Assembly (NCBI GenBank): GCA_002414505.1
Contig: DHZF01000118.1
Span: forward strand, 1-17,792
Direction: 5' to 3'
Length of the DNA: 17,792 nt
Source: Hyphomonas sp. UBA5111
Lineage (GTDB): Bacteria > Pseudomonadota > Alphaproteobacteria > Caulobacterales > Hyphomonadaceae
The position numbers and the translations under genes are program-made. Below are positions 1 to 7,628 of this stretch, in pieces. The notes beneath the pieces are model-generated. The model saw nothing but the letters and a program-made list of their open reading frames with translations. It was not told the origin of the DNA and ran no database searches. Each line of letters starts with the position of its first letter. The stretch's first letter is position 1.

Positions 1-84
1 CTCGCCGCGGGGGATATCCACGTCGACATTCTTGAGATTGTGTTCCTTGGCGCCGCGCACGCGGATGAAGGGAGACTCGGCCAT
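1..84 (-). CDS. uvrA: UvrA, excinuclease ABC subunit A (N-terminal 28 codons only)
   Basis: The reverse strand from the ATG at 82-84 reads MAESPFIRVRGAKEHNLKNV and continues to the window edge. This is the near-invariant N-terminus of UvrA, where F-I-x-V-R-G-A-x-E-H-N-L-K-N begins the first ABC ATPase domain. UvrA is the damage-recognition ATPase of nucleotide excision repair and loads UvrB on DNA. The remaining ~900 residues lie outside the window. It is divergent from ssb, the same arrangement as in E. coli, and shares a 242-bp intergenic region that holds a LexA box. Family identity is clear despite the short fragment because the motif is so conserved. Confidence 0.9.
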   Translation of the reverse strand, partial: MAESPFIRVRGAKEHNLKNVDVDIPRGE

Positions 85-182
85 TCTGGGGCTCTCTGCT
101 GGATTGGGGTTCGTTTCGCTTGCAAAACGAGAATAATTATCTGCTAGGTCCTATGTGTGCCTTGAGTCCAGCTTGACGACAA

Positions 183-197
183 GAACAAAATGTGAAC
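183..197. promoter_or_regulatory. LexA (SOS) box, alphaproteobacterial type
   Basis: GAAC at 183-186, seven bases, then GAAC at 194-197: an exact GAAC-N7-GAAC. This is the reverse complement of the GTTC-N7-GTTC operator known for alphaproteobacterial LexA. It lies between uvrA and ssb, about 98 bp from the uvrA start and 129 bp from the ssb start. A -35-like TTGACG at 173-178 immediately precedes it on the plus strand, so a bound repressor would cover the spacer of a promoter reading toward ssb; the matching -10 is not convincing. Confidence 0.8.
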
Positions 198-283
198 ATG
201 CAGTGGGCGCTGCTTTTTCATGCCTAAGGCGGGGGAATTCTCATCGCGGCGGGCGACATGCCGCCTTGAGCAGAGTAAAAGCA

Positions 284-293
284 GATTCGAATC
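284..293. promoter_or_regulatory. Abutting GANTC sites (GATTCGAATC palindrome) in the ssb leader
   Basis: GATTC (284-288) and GAATC (289-293) abut to give a 10-bp palindrome 33 bp before the ssb start. GANTC is the recognition sequence of the alphaproteobacterial cell-cycle methylase CcrM, and GANTC methylation near promoters can be read by GcrA. Further GANTC sites lie at 74-78 and 164-168. Whether methylation matters here is inference. Confidence 0.35.
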
Positions 294-326
294 GAAAGCG
301 AAACAGACCGGAGCGGAGTTGGAACC

Positions 327-806
327 ATGGCAGGATCAGTAAACAAGGTCATTCTTGTCGGAAATGTTGGACAGGACCCGGAAGTCCGCCAGTTCCAGAA
401 TGGCGGCCAGGTCGCCAGCTTCACGCTCGCCACGTCCGAGACGTGGAAGGACAAGAATACCGGCGAGCGCAAGGAAAAGACCGAATGGCACCGCGTCTCT
501 GTGTTCAGCGAAGGCCTTGTCCGCGTTGTGCAGAACTACATCAAGAAGGGCTCCAAGCTCTATATCGAGGGCCAGCTCGAGACCCGCAAATGGCAGGACA
601 AGGATGGCCAGGACCGCTACACGACTGAAGTCGTGCTGCGCGGCTTCAACTCCACGCTGACCATGCTGGACAGCCGTAATGAAGGCGGTGGCCGGTCGGC
701 CGGTAATGATTTCGGCGGCTATCAGGGCCAGAGCGGCGGTCCGCGCCAGATGAGCGGCCCGCAGGAGAGCTTCAGCCAGGATCTCGACGACGAGATCCCG
801 TTCTAG
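327..806 (+). CDS. ssb: Single-stranded DNA-binding protein SSB
   Basis: A 159-residue protein of normal SSB length. It binds and protects single-stranded DNA during replication, recombination and repair, and recruits partner proteins through its tail. An N-terminal OB fold (about residues 5-110) starts with [14 protein letters not shown] and includes the typical [11 protein letters not shown] and [16 protein letters not shown] strands. A Gly/Gln-rich linker follows (about 118-148), and the protein ends in the acidic tip DLDDEIPF that binds partners. The ATG at 327 has a GGAG-type ribosome site at 315-318. Transcription probably responds to DNA damage through the LexA box at 183-197. The next gene starts one base after the stop codon. 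Confidence 0.97.
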   Translation: MAGSVNKVILVGNVGQDPEVRQFQNGGQVASFTLATSETWKDKNTGERKEKTEWHRVSVFSEGLVRVVQNYIKKGSKLYIEGQLETRKWQDKDGQDRYTTEVVLRGFNSTLTMLDSRNEGGGRSAGNDFGGYQGQSGGPRQMSGPQESFSQDLDDEIPF

Positions 807-807
807 G

Positions 808-1668
808 ATGGGGCGTGCGGGCTGGCATCCTGCGCATTGGTTCGCGGCGACTCTGGTCGCTGTGCTGTGCGCCTGCCAGTCCTCCCCGCTCCCTCCGGTC
901 GGAAGCCTCGATGACATCCTCGCAGAGGAATCCCTGACACCGGACACGGCGGCGCTCGTTGTTTATCGGCTGGAAGACGGCCGGACATGGACCAGCAGCG
1001 GCGAGCGGCCTGCCAAACGGTTCGTCGCGGCTTCGACCTCCAAGATTCCGCACACCCTAATTGCCCTGGAGACCGGCGCGGTCAGCGGGCCGGACGAATG
1101 GTTTGACTGGGATGGCGAGACGCGGTTCCTGCCAAGCTGGAATGAGAGCCAGGACTTTGCGACGGCGTTCCAGCGCTCCACCGTGTGGATTTACCAGACA
1201 ATTACCCCGCGCATTGGCAGCGCTACGCTGGGCGACTGGCTGGCCAGATTTGGCTATGGCAATGCCGATACCGGCGGTGAGGCGGACATTCAGACCTATT
1301 GGCTGAAAGGCCCCCTGAAGATTTCTGCGCGCGAGCAGGTGGCGTTCCTGGCAAGAGTGTCCGCTCGGACGCTGCCGCTCTCTGCGCGCACCTATGAACA
1401 CGCCCTTCCCATGATGTTGGCCGCAGAGGGCGATGGCTGGTCAATTCATGCCAAGACCGGCTGGAAAAGCGTTCCGGGCGAGACCGATATCGGCTGGTAT
1501 GTGGGCTGGCTGGAGCAGACCGGCGGCACTGCGCCGGGGACCTATGCCTTTGCGTTCAACATGGACATGGACGCCGACAATCCGGCGCTGAAAACCCGTC
1601 GGGACGCCGTGCAGAAGGCGCTCGAGGCCATTGGGGCCATGACGCCCCCGTCAGAGACCCCTGATTAA
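808..1668 (+). CDS. Class D (OXA-type) beta-lactamase, probable lipoprotein
   Basis: A 286-residue serine beta-lactamase that should hydrolyse beta-lactams in the periplasm through an acyl-enzyme. All class D landmarks are present in order: S-T-S-K at 76-79 (nucleophile Ser76, carbamylatable Lys79), S-T-V at 124-126, Y-G-N at 150-152, the WLKGPLKIS segment from 165, and K-T-G at 216-218 followed by WYVGW. The N-terminus is a hydrophobic signal ending in a lipobox-like LCAC, suggesting lipidation at Cys23. The STSK form differs from the common STFK of clinical OXA enzymes, and the spectrum cannot be told from sequence. The ATG is one base past the ssb stop (TAGG-ATG) with no strong ribosome site, so reinitiation from ssb is likely. 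Nothing suggests a cassette or insertion element; it looks like a resident chromosomal gene. A divergent penicillin-binding protein is less likely given the full OXA motif set. Confidence 0.88.
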   Translation: MGRAGWHPAHWFAATLVAVLCACQSSPLPPVGSLDDILAEESLTPDTAALVVYRLEDGRTWTSSGERPAKRFVAASTSKIPHTLIALETGAVSGPDEWFDWDGETRFLPSWNESQDFATAFQRSTVWIYQTITPRIGSATLGDWLARFGYGNADTGGEADIQTYWLKGPLKISAREQVAFLARVSARTLPLSARTYEHALPMMLAAEGDGWSIHAKTGWKSVPGETDIGWYVGWLEQTGGTAPGTYAFAFNMDMDADNPALKTRRDAVQKALEAIGAMTPPSETPD

Positions 1669-1800
1669 GGCGTTTTCGCCCGTAATTACTGCTATTTTGG
1701 CCCTGTCGCATTTGTTTCAATGACGGCGGGATGCTAGACATGATCCTGTATCGGAACAGGTGATTCCCGTTAATTTCACCGTAGCCAGGACGAATTCTCC

Positions 1801-4593
1801 ATGAGCGACGACACAACTCCGCCGGACGAGCCGGAAACGCCTGAAAATGGCGGCGAGGGCAGCGCGCCCCTTCCGGACGGCATTGAGCTTATTTCCATCG
1901 AATCCGAGCTGAAAAGCTCCTATCTCGACTATGCGATGAGCGTCATCGTGAGCCGGGCGCTGCCGGATGTGCGCGACGGCCTGAAACCCGTTCACCGCCG
2001 CATTCTCTATGCGATGAATGAAGGCGGCAACACGCCCAGCAAACCCTACAAGAAATCCGCCAATATCGTCGGTTCGGTGATGGGTAATTACCACCCGCAC
2101 GGCGACTCCGCGATCTATGATGCGCTGGTGCGCATGGCCCAACCCTTCTCGATGGGCGCGACCCTCGTTGACGGTCAGGGCAATTTCGGCTCGATCGACA
2201 ATGATCCGCCGGCTGCCATGCGTTACACCGAAAGCCGGATGACGAAAGTGGCGACCCATTTGCTCGCCGACATCGACAAGGACACGGTCGATTTCCAGGA
2301 CAATTATGACGGGTCCCAGAAAGAGCCGATTGTCCTGCCGGCGCAGTATCCGAACCTGCTGGTCAATGGCGCTGGCGGCATCGCGGTCGGCATGGCGACA
2401 AATATCCCGCCGCATAATCTCGGCGAAGTGATCGACGCGACGCTGGCGATCATCGAAGATCCGACGCTGGACGAAGAGGCCCTGCTCGAAATCGTGCCCG
2501 GTCCGGATTTCCCGACCGGCGGCCAGATCATGGGCATGTCCGGCAGCCGCAAGGCGATGACCACGGGCCGTGGCAGCGTCATCATGCGCGCCAAGACCGA
2601 CATCGAGGAAGCCAAGAATGGCCGTCAGGCCATCATCGTGACCGAGATTCCGTATCAGGTGAACAAGGCCGCGATGATCACGAAGATCGCGGAGCTCGTG
2701 CGCGAGAAACGGATTGAGGGCATCTCCGATTTGCGCGACGAATCCGACCGCAATGGCATTCGGGTCGTCGTCGAGCTGAAGAAGGATGCAAGCGCCGAAG
2801 TCGTGCTCAACCAGCTCTTCCGATTCAGCCAGATGCAGACGAGCTTTGGCGTCAACATGCTGGCCCTGAATGGTGGCCGGCCAGAGCTAATGAACCTGCG
2901 CAAGGTGCTCGATTGCTTCATCACCTTCCGTCAGGAAGTTGTCGTCCGGCGGACAAAGCACGAGCTGAACAAGGCGCGTGACCGTGCCCACCTCCTGGTC
3001 GGCTTGGCGATGGCCGTCGCGAATATCGACGAAGTCATTCGCATCATCCGCTACTCGCCGGACCCGAACGCCGCCCGTGAGGCGCTGCTCGAAAAAGCCT
3101 GGCCGATCATGGATATGGGCCCGCTGCTCGACCTGATCGCAGACCGCCGCACTCGCAAGGGCGACGGCGATACGATCTATCTGTCCGATGAGCAGGCCCG
3201 TGCGATCCTGGCGCTGCAGCTGTCTCGCCTGACCGGACTCGGCCGTGACGAGATCGGCAACGAGGCCAAGGGCCTGTCCGAGAAGATCGAGGAATATCTC
3301 GGCATCCTGCGCTCGCGTCAGCGTGTGCTGGACATCATCAAGGGCGAACTCTCTGAAGTGAAAGAGAAATTTGCTGTGCCGCGCCGGTCGGAGTTCGCCT
3401 TTGGCGGCATAGACATGGAAGACGAAGACCTCATCGAGGTCGAGGAGATGGTCGTGGCCGTGACGCATGGCGGATACGTCAAGCGTACCCCGCTCTCGAC
3501 CTATCGGACGCAGCATCGCGGCGGCAAGGGCCGCTCCGGCATGAACATGAAGGACGAGGATTTCGTCGTGAACGTGTTCTCGGCGACGACGCATACCGAA
3601 GTCCTGTTCTTCTCGTCGGCCGGCATGGTCTACAAGGAAAAGGTCTGGCGCCTGCCGATTGGCGGACCGAACTCCCGCGGCAAGGCCCTGGTCAACATCT
3701 TCCCGCTGGCCGCCGATGAGCGCATCGAAAGCGTCATGCCCCTGCCGGAGGATGACGAGTCCCGCAACGAGCTGGACGTCATGTTCGCCACCAAGACCGG
3801 TACTGTCCGCCGCAACAAATTGTCGGATTTCATCCGCGTGAACCGCAACGGCAAGATCGCCATGAAGCTCGATGAGGGCGACGGAATTGTCTCGGTGAAG
3901 ATCTGTTCGGAGAAGGATGACATCCTGCTCACGACCGCGCTCGGCCAGTGTATCCGCTTTGCGGTGCCGGATGTGCGCGTCTTCGCCGGCCGCAACTCGA
4001 CCGGTGTCCGGGGTATCCGTCTGGGCGAAGGCGACGAGGTCATCTCCATGGGCATCCTGCGTCATATCGACGTGACCTCTGAAGAGACGCGCGGATATCT
4101 GAAGCACGCCGCCGCCATGCGGCGCGCTGCCACCGGCGAGGAAGAGGAAATCTCCGAGGATGATGGCGAAGAGACCGTCGCAGAAGCCGCGCTGAGCGCT
4201 GAGCGTATCGCCGAACTGGGCGCTGCCGAGGAGTTCATCCTGACCATCGCCGATGACGGCATGGGCAAGCGCTCATCCGCCTATGATTACCGGGTTACCG
4301 GGCGCGGTGGCAAAGGCCTCGTCGCCCAGAACATCTGGGGACGCGACAAGAAGCAGGGCCCGGTCAAGCAGGTCGCGCAATCCTTCACGGTGGGCGATGG
4401 CGACCAGGTCATGCTGGTGACGGACGCGGGGCAACTGATCCGCACGCCCGTTGAGCAGATTCGCATTGCGGGCCGGTCCACGGGTGGGGTTTGGGTGCTG
4501 CGTACGGCCGAAGGCGAGCGCGTCGTTTCTGTCGCACGGCTTGTGGAAGACGCTGAAACCGCTATGGATGGTGCCGAAGACGCGGGAGAGTAA
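1801..4593 (+). CDS. gyrA: DNA gyrase subunit A
   Basis: A 930-residue GyrA. The gyrase A2B2 complex introduces negative supercoils, and GyrA holds the DNA-cleaving tyrosine and the DNA-wrapping C-terminal domain. The breakage-reunion domain begins near residue 30 ([16 protein letters not shown]). The catalytic tyrosine is Tyr142 in [10 protein letters not shown]. The quinolone region [10 protein letters not shown] has Ser103 and Asp107 at the positions of E. coli Ser83 and Asp87, so it carries no classic resistance change. The GyrA box is QHRGGKG at 571-577, which distinguishes it from ParC. A Glu/Asp-rich insertion lies at about 777-795 inside the C-terminal propeller. The ATG has an AGGA ribosome site at 1787-1790. 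The 132 bp upstream probably hold its promoter, and coaD follows 45 bp after the stop. Confidence 0.98.
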   Translation: MSDDTTPPDEPETPENGGEGSAPLPDGIELISIESELKSSYLDYAMSVIVSRALPDVRDGLKPVHRRILYAMNEGGNTPSKPYKKSANIVGSVMGNYHPHGDSAIYDALVRMAQPFSMGATLVDGQGNFGSIDNDPPAAMRYTESRMTKVATHLLADIDKDTVDFQDNYDGSQKEPIVLPAQYPNLLVNGAGGIAVGMATNIPPHNLGEVIDATLAIIEDPTLDEEALLEIVPGPDFPTGGQIMGMSGSRKAMTTGRGSVIMRAKTDIEEAKNGRQAIIVTEIPYQVNKAAMITKIAELVREKRIEGISDLRDESDRNGIRVVVELKKDASAEVVLNQLFRFSQMQTSFGVNMLALNGGRPELMNLRKVLDCFITFRQEVVVRRTKHELNKARDRAHLLVGLAMAVANIDEVIRIIRYSPDPNAAREALLEKAWPIMDMGPLLDLIADRRTRKGDGDTIYLSDEQARAILALQLSRLTGLGRDEIGNEAKGLSEKIEEYLGILRSRQRVLDIIKGELSEVKEKFAVPRRSEFAFGGIDMEDEDLIEVEEMVVAVTHGGYVKRTPLSTYRTQHRGGKGRSGMNMKDEDFVVNVFSATTHTEVLFFSSAGMVYKEKVWRLPIGGPNSRGKALVNIFPLAADERIESVMPLPEDDESRNELDVMFATKTGTVRRNKLSDFIRVNRNGKIAMKLDEGDGIVSVKICSEKDDILLTTALGQCIRFAVPDVRVFAGRNSTGVRGIRLGEGDEVISMGILRHIDVTSEETRGYLKHAAAMRRAATGEEEEISEDDGEETVAEAALSAERIAELGAAEEFILTIADDGMGKRSSAYDYRVTGRGGKGLVAQNIWGRDKKQGPVKQVAQSFTVGDGDQVMLVTDAGQLIRTPVEQIRIAGRSTGGVWVLRTAEGERVVSVARLVEDAETAMDGAEDAGE

Positions 4594-4638
4594 ATCCCGC
4601 GCCAAAAAACGGACCTGAAAGGCGGGGAGGACAGGCTT

Positions 4639-5136
4639 TTGCATCGCGTTGGACTATATCCAGGAACTTTCGACCCGCCGACAAACGGCCATCTTGATAT
4701 CATTGGCCGGGCCCGGAAGCTGGTGGACACGCTGATCATCGGCGTGGCGATCAATGAGGCCAAGAAACCCCTGTTCCCATTGCAGGAACGTGTCGACATG
4801 GTGCGGTCTGAATGTGGCAAGATGAACGGGCCGGGGCTTGCTGAAATCAAGGTCATGCCGATGCATGGCCTACTCATGAAGTTCGCCGAGGCCTGCGAAG
4901 CGCACATCATCGTGCGGGGCCTGCGCGCTGTGCAGGATTTCGAATACGAATTCCAGATGACCGCCATGAACGAGCAACTGAATCCGGACATTGAAACCGT
5001 GTTTCTGATGGCCGATGTTAGGCATCAGGCCGTGGCCTCCCGACTCGTGAAGGAAATCGCGAGCCTGGGCGGGGATATCACGCCGTTTGTAACGCCCGAC
5101 GTAAAACGGGCTCTTCTGGAGAAGTATGAAAAATGA
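4639..5136 (+). CDS. coaD: Phosphopantetheine adenylyltransferase (TTG start)
   Basis: A 165-residue CoaD, the usual length. It transfers AMP from ATP to 4'-phosphopantetheine, giving dephospho-CoA, the penultimate step of CoA synthesis. The nucleotidyltransferase motif GTFDPPTNGH is at 9-18, and IVRGLRAVQDFEYEFQMTAM at 91-110 is the characteristic substrate and hexamer-contact segment. The C-terminal ISSxxVK motif appears as VASRLVKE (132-139). The start is TTG at 4639: a strong GGGGAGG ribosome site at 4624-4630 sits 8 bases away, no in-frame ATG precedes the motif, and the family begins only a few residues before GLYPGTFDP. The stop overlaps the next start by ATGA, so the two are translationally coupled. 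Confidence 0.95.
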   Translation: MHRVGLYPGTFDPPTNGHLDIIGRARKLVDTLIIGVAINEAKKPLFPLQERVDMVRSECGKMNGPGLAEIKVMPMHGLLMKFAEACEAHIIVRGLRAVQDFEYEFQMTAMNEQLNPDIETVFLMADVRHQAVASRLVKEIASLGGDITPFVTPDVKRALLEKYEK

Positions 5137-6029
5137 AGTTTGCCGCTTTTGCGCTCGCCGCTTCCGCCCTCGCCCTGACAGCAACGGCAGACACTCCAGA
5201 CAGCGCAGCGCCAGCGGAAGACGCTCCGGTAACCTACACGGCTGACCAGGCCAAGGCGGATCCGGCCAATTGGCGCGCGGTCGATCCGGAACGGCTTTTC
5301 ATTTTCAATACGAACAAGGGGCGCATCCTGATCGAGGCCTTCCCCGAAGTTGCGCCGAAGCATTATGAGCAGTTTGCAACCATCATCCGGTCCGGCGACT
5401 ATGAAGGCACCAAATTCCATCGTGTGATCGAGGGGTTCATGGCGCAGGGCGGCGACATTCGTGCGATCAATGGCGTCGGCTCCGGCCTGCCAAATATCGA
5501 GGCTGAATTCACCTTCCGCCGTAATCCCGAAGACATGCCGCTCGACTACGCGATTGGTGATCGGGAAGACGCAGATAACGGCTACATCAACGGTTTCCCA
5601 ATTGCGACGCGACCCCTCTGGCTTGCCCAGGATCTCGGCAATGAAACCATCGAGAGCTGGGTCCCCCATTGCGCTGGCGTTGTCTCCACTGCGCGGCTCG
5701 GCAATGATGTGAACTCGGGCAATTCGCAATTCTTCCTGATGCGCGGCCACACAGAACACCTCGACAAGCAATACACGGCCTGGGGCCGTGTGCTGGATGG
5801 GCAGGATGTGGTCATGTCGATCAAGAAGGGCCCGGACGGTACCGATGGCGTCGTGCGTGATCCCGACACGCTGGAATCCGCCGCTGTCGCCGCTGACCTG
5901 CCTGAGGGCAATCGCCCGGAAGCCTGGGTGATGCGGACCGATAGTGAGCTGTTTGCCAGCCTTATCACCGAACCCGGTCGTCCGCATGTCTGCAGCCTGC
6001 CGCCTGTTCCGACGGTTATCGAAGACTAG
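5133..6029 (+). CDS. Secreted cyclophilin-type peptidyl-prolyl cis-trans isomerase
   Basis: A 298-residue cyclophilin that should catalyse proline isomerisation in the envelope. A short signal peptide (MKFAAFALAASALALTATA) is followed by an Ala/Asp-rich spacer. The isomerase domain starts near residue 56 (FIFNTNKGRILIEAFPEVAP). The active-site segment FHRVIEGFMAQGGD gives Arg97, Phe102 and Gln105, and SGNSQFFLM (about 195-203) supplies the second conserved strand. Between the two blocks, about residues 125-178, there is roughly 45 residues more than a minimal cyclophilin, and a C-terminal extension runs past residue 240. The start overlaps coaD by 4 nt and has GGAGAAG at 5118-5124. queA begins 25 bp after the stop. 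Confidence 0.9.
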   Translation: MKFAAFALAASALALTATADTPDSAAPAEDAPVTYTADQAKADPANWRAVDPERLFIFNTNKGRILIEAFPEVAPKHYEQFATIIRSGDYEGTKFHRVIEGFMAQGGDIRAINGVGSGLPNIEAEFTFRRNPEDMPLDYAIGDREDADNGYINGFPIATRPLWLAQDLGNETIESWVPHCAGVVSTARLGNDVNSGNSQFFLMRGHTEHLDKQYTAWGRVLDGQDVVMSIKKGPDGTDGVVRDPDTLESAAVAADLPEGNRPEAWVMRTDSELFASLITEPGRPHVCSLPPVPTVIED

Positions 6030-6054
6030 GGCACCCCGGTCGAGGCACTGCCCC

Positions 6055-7110
6055 ATGGACCTGTCGGAATTCCAGTTTGACCTGCCGGAGCAGTTGATTG
6101 CGCTGCGCCCGGCTGAGCCGCAGGATTCTGCGCGCCTCCTCGTCGTGCACGGCGATGGGCGACTGGAAGATACGAGCGTGCGTGATTTGCCGCGATATTT
6201 GTCTGCCGGCGATGTCATGGTGTTCAACGACACCCGCGTCCTGCCTGCTGCCCTGAAGGGCGTGCGTCCTGCGCGCGATGAGACAGGGCAGGAAGTCGCC
6301 TGCGATGTGAATCTGACTGAGCGGATGGACGACCGTAGCTGGCGTGCCTTGGCGAGGCCAGGGCGGCGCCTGAAGGAAGGCGACATGATCGTCTTCGCTG
6401 AGGGCTTTACGGCAGAGATCACGGGTCGTCCCGAAGGCGGTGAGATTGAGCTGAGCTTTTCGCTGGCGGGTGATGAGCTGACAGCCGCGTTGGAGGCGCA
6501 TGGGGCGATGCCCTTGCCGCCCTATATCGCGCGCCGCCGCCCGGCCGATGCACGCGACCGGGAAACCTATCAGACGAAATTTGCCGGTGAGGATGCGGCG
6601 TCCGTAGCTGCGCCGACGGCGGGCCTGCATTTCACGCCGCGCCTGCTGGCGGAAGTCGACGCCGCGGGCATCAGGCGAGAAACGGTACGCCTGCATGTCG
6701 GGCTCGGGACATTCAAACCCCTTGAGGCCTCGCAGTTGGAAGCCAGCCGCCTGCACGAGGAATGGCGCCGTCTGACGCCGGAAGTGGCGGCAAGTCTGAA
6801 TCTGGCGCGGGCCGATGGGTGTCGGGTTGTGCCAGTGGGCACGACGGCCATGCGCACGCTGGAAAGCTGTGTCGATACGGAGGGGGTGCTGCACCCGGCG
6901 ACCGGGCCGACTGACATCTTCCTGAAGCCGGGCGATGCGGTACGGGCGACGGACGCTCTGGTCACGAATTTCCACCTGCCGGGCTCCAGCCTGTTCATGC
7001 TGGTCTGTGCCCTGATGGGAACGGATATCATGCAGGCCGCCTATGCGCACGCCATTGCGAACGAATACCGTTTCTATTCGTATGGCGATGCCTGCCTGTT
7101 GCTTCCATGA
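6055..7110 (+). CDS. queA: S-adenosylmethionine:tRNA ribosyltransferase-isomerase QueA
   Basis: A 351-residue QueA, full length for the family. It transfers and isomerises the ribosyl part of SAM onto preQ1 already placed in tRNA, forming epoxyqueuosine. Typical blocks are FQFDLPEQLIALRPAEPQDSAR-like at the N-terminus, VMVFNDTRVLPAAL, the PLPPYIAR segment, APTAGLHFT, LHVGLGTFKP and VTNFHLPGSSLFMLV near the C-terminus. The ATG at 6055 has GAGG at 6042-6045; an upstream in-frame extension overlapping the cyclophilin gene is not part of the family. In many related genomes tgt follows queA; here a terminator follows directly, so tgt must lie elsewhere or be absent. Confidence 0.96.
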   Translation: MDLSEFQFDLPEQLIALRPAEPQDSARLLVVHGDGRLEDTSVRDLPRYLSAGDVMVFNDTRVLPAALKGVRPARDETGQEVACDVNLTERMDDRSWRALARPGRRLKEGDMIVFAEGFTAEITGRPEGGEIELSFSLAGDELTAALEAHGAMPLPPYIARRRPADARDRETYQTKFAGEDAASVAAPTAGLHFTPRLLAEVDAAGIRRETVRLHVGLGTFKPLEASQLEASRLHEEWRRLTPEVAASLNLARADGCRVVPVGTTAMRTLESCVDTEGVLHPATGPTDIFLKPGDAVRATDALVTNFHLPGSSLFMLVCALMGTDIMQAAYAHAIANEYRFYSYGDACLLLP

Positions 7111-7111
7111 A

Positions 7112-7140
7112 AAATCCCCGTGCACGCGGCACGGGGATTT
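7112..7140. terminator. Bidirectional intrinsic terminator between queA and the converging gene
   Basis: A perfect 12-bp stem (AAATCCCCGTGC at 7112-7123 with GCACGGGGATTT at 7129-7140) closes a 5-nt loop (ACGCG). It starts two bases after the queA stop and lies 20 bp past the stop of the minus-strand gene at 7161. On the minus strand the stem is followed by a run of five T, the better terminator; on the plus strand the T tract is three bases within the stem. Confidence 0.88.
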
Positions 7141-7160
7141 GGTCAGGGATGGAGTAGGGA

Positions 7161-7556
7161 TTAGCGGACTTTCACCACGGCCCGTACACCTTCCGGCTCG
7201 AACCGGCGTCCGCGATCATTGTAGCAAAACGTCGTGTCATATCGGACGCGCTCACCATCTTCCCATGTGTACTGGAAGGAGTCGTAGCAGTCATAACCTT
7301 CGTAACGGGCATTCCAGCGATGGCTGCGGCGCACTTCATGGCGCGTGTGCCAGTGACCGGATTCATAGCCATCATAAACATAGGTTTCGTGGCGGTGTCG
7401 CGGATGGGGATCCGAGGTCTTCACGCCTACTCCCACATCTACATCCGTATCCACGCCCACGCCAAGGCCCAGCTGAGCGTGTGCAGGGGCCGTGGCAAGC
7501 GCGGTTGCGGCACCAAGGGCGCCAGCGGCAGCAACATACTTCAATGACTTCATCAT
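7161..7556 (-). CDS. Small secreted His-rich protein of unknown function
   Basis: A 131-residue protein not recognised as a known family. Residues 1-27 form a clear signal peptide ending AHA before Gln28. The mature part opens with a GVGVDTDVDVGVGV low-complexity stretch, followed by a segment (about 50-80) with seven histidines (51, 54, 56, 68, 70, 73, 79) and many Tyr, Arg and Trp residues. Two cysteines, Cys90 and Cys111, could form a disulfide. The ATG at 7556 is chosen because AAGGAGCT lies 4 bases upstream (7561-7568); an earlier TTG start at 7571 would include this ribosome site in the coding region. It is monocistronic in appearance, 72 bp after the thioesterase stop, and ends at the shared terminator. 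Metal binding is possible but only a guess from composition. Confidence 0.75.
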   Translation of the reverse strand: MMKSLKYVAAAGALGAATALATAPAHAQLGLGVGVDTDVDVGVGVKTSDPHPRHRHETYVYDGYESGHWHTRHEVRRSHRWNARYEGYDCYDSFQYTWEDGERVRYDTTFCYNDRGRRFEPEGVRAVVKVR

Positions 7557-7560
7557 GGTC

Positions 7561-7568
7561 AGCTCCTT
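7561..7568 (-). promoter_or_regulatory. Ribosome binding site fixing the start at 7556
   Basis: AAGGAGCT on the minus strand, with its GGAG core 6 bases before ATG at 7554-7556. It overlaps the first codons of the longer reading that begins with TTG at 7571, so it argues for the shorter protein. Confidence 0.75.
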
Positions 7569-7628
7569 CAATAGCTTACGCTATAAACGGGGCGCTGATG
7601 CTCAGGTTCCTGATGTCTTTGTATTGCC

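Noticed and set aside
155..628. A 157-codon plus-strand frame overlapping ssb
   Set aside because: It is another frame of the ssb region, starting inside the regulatory region with no ribosome site. The ssb frame is certain.
1669..1680. Small hairpin GGCG-TTTT-CGCC after the beta-lactamase stop
   Set aside because: The stem is only 4 bp and no T run follows, so it cannot be claimed as a terminator.
1712..1738. TTGTTT...GCTAGA as a gyrA promoter
   Set aside because: The spacer is 15 bp and both boxes are weak matches. A gyrA promoter is expected here, but this one cannot be supported.
2887..4107. A 406-codon open frame on the minus strand
   Set aside because: It lies entirely opposite gyrA, whose protein is unmistakable. 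Long antisense frames are common in GC-rich genes, and the product shows no family motif.
5025..6422. A 465-codon open frame on the minus strand
   Set aside because: It is antisense to coaD, the cyclophilin and queA, all confidently identified. The translation is Arg/Ser/Ala-rich in the manner of shadow frames.
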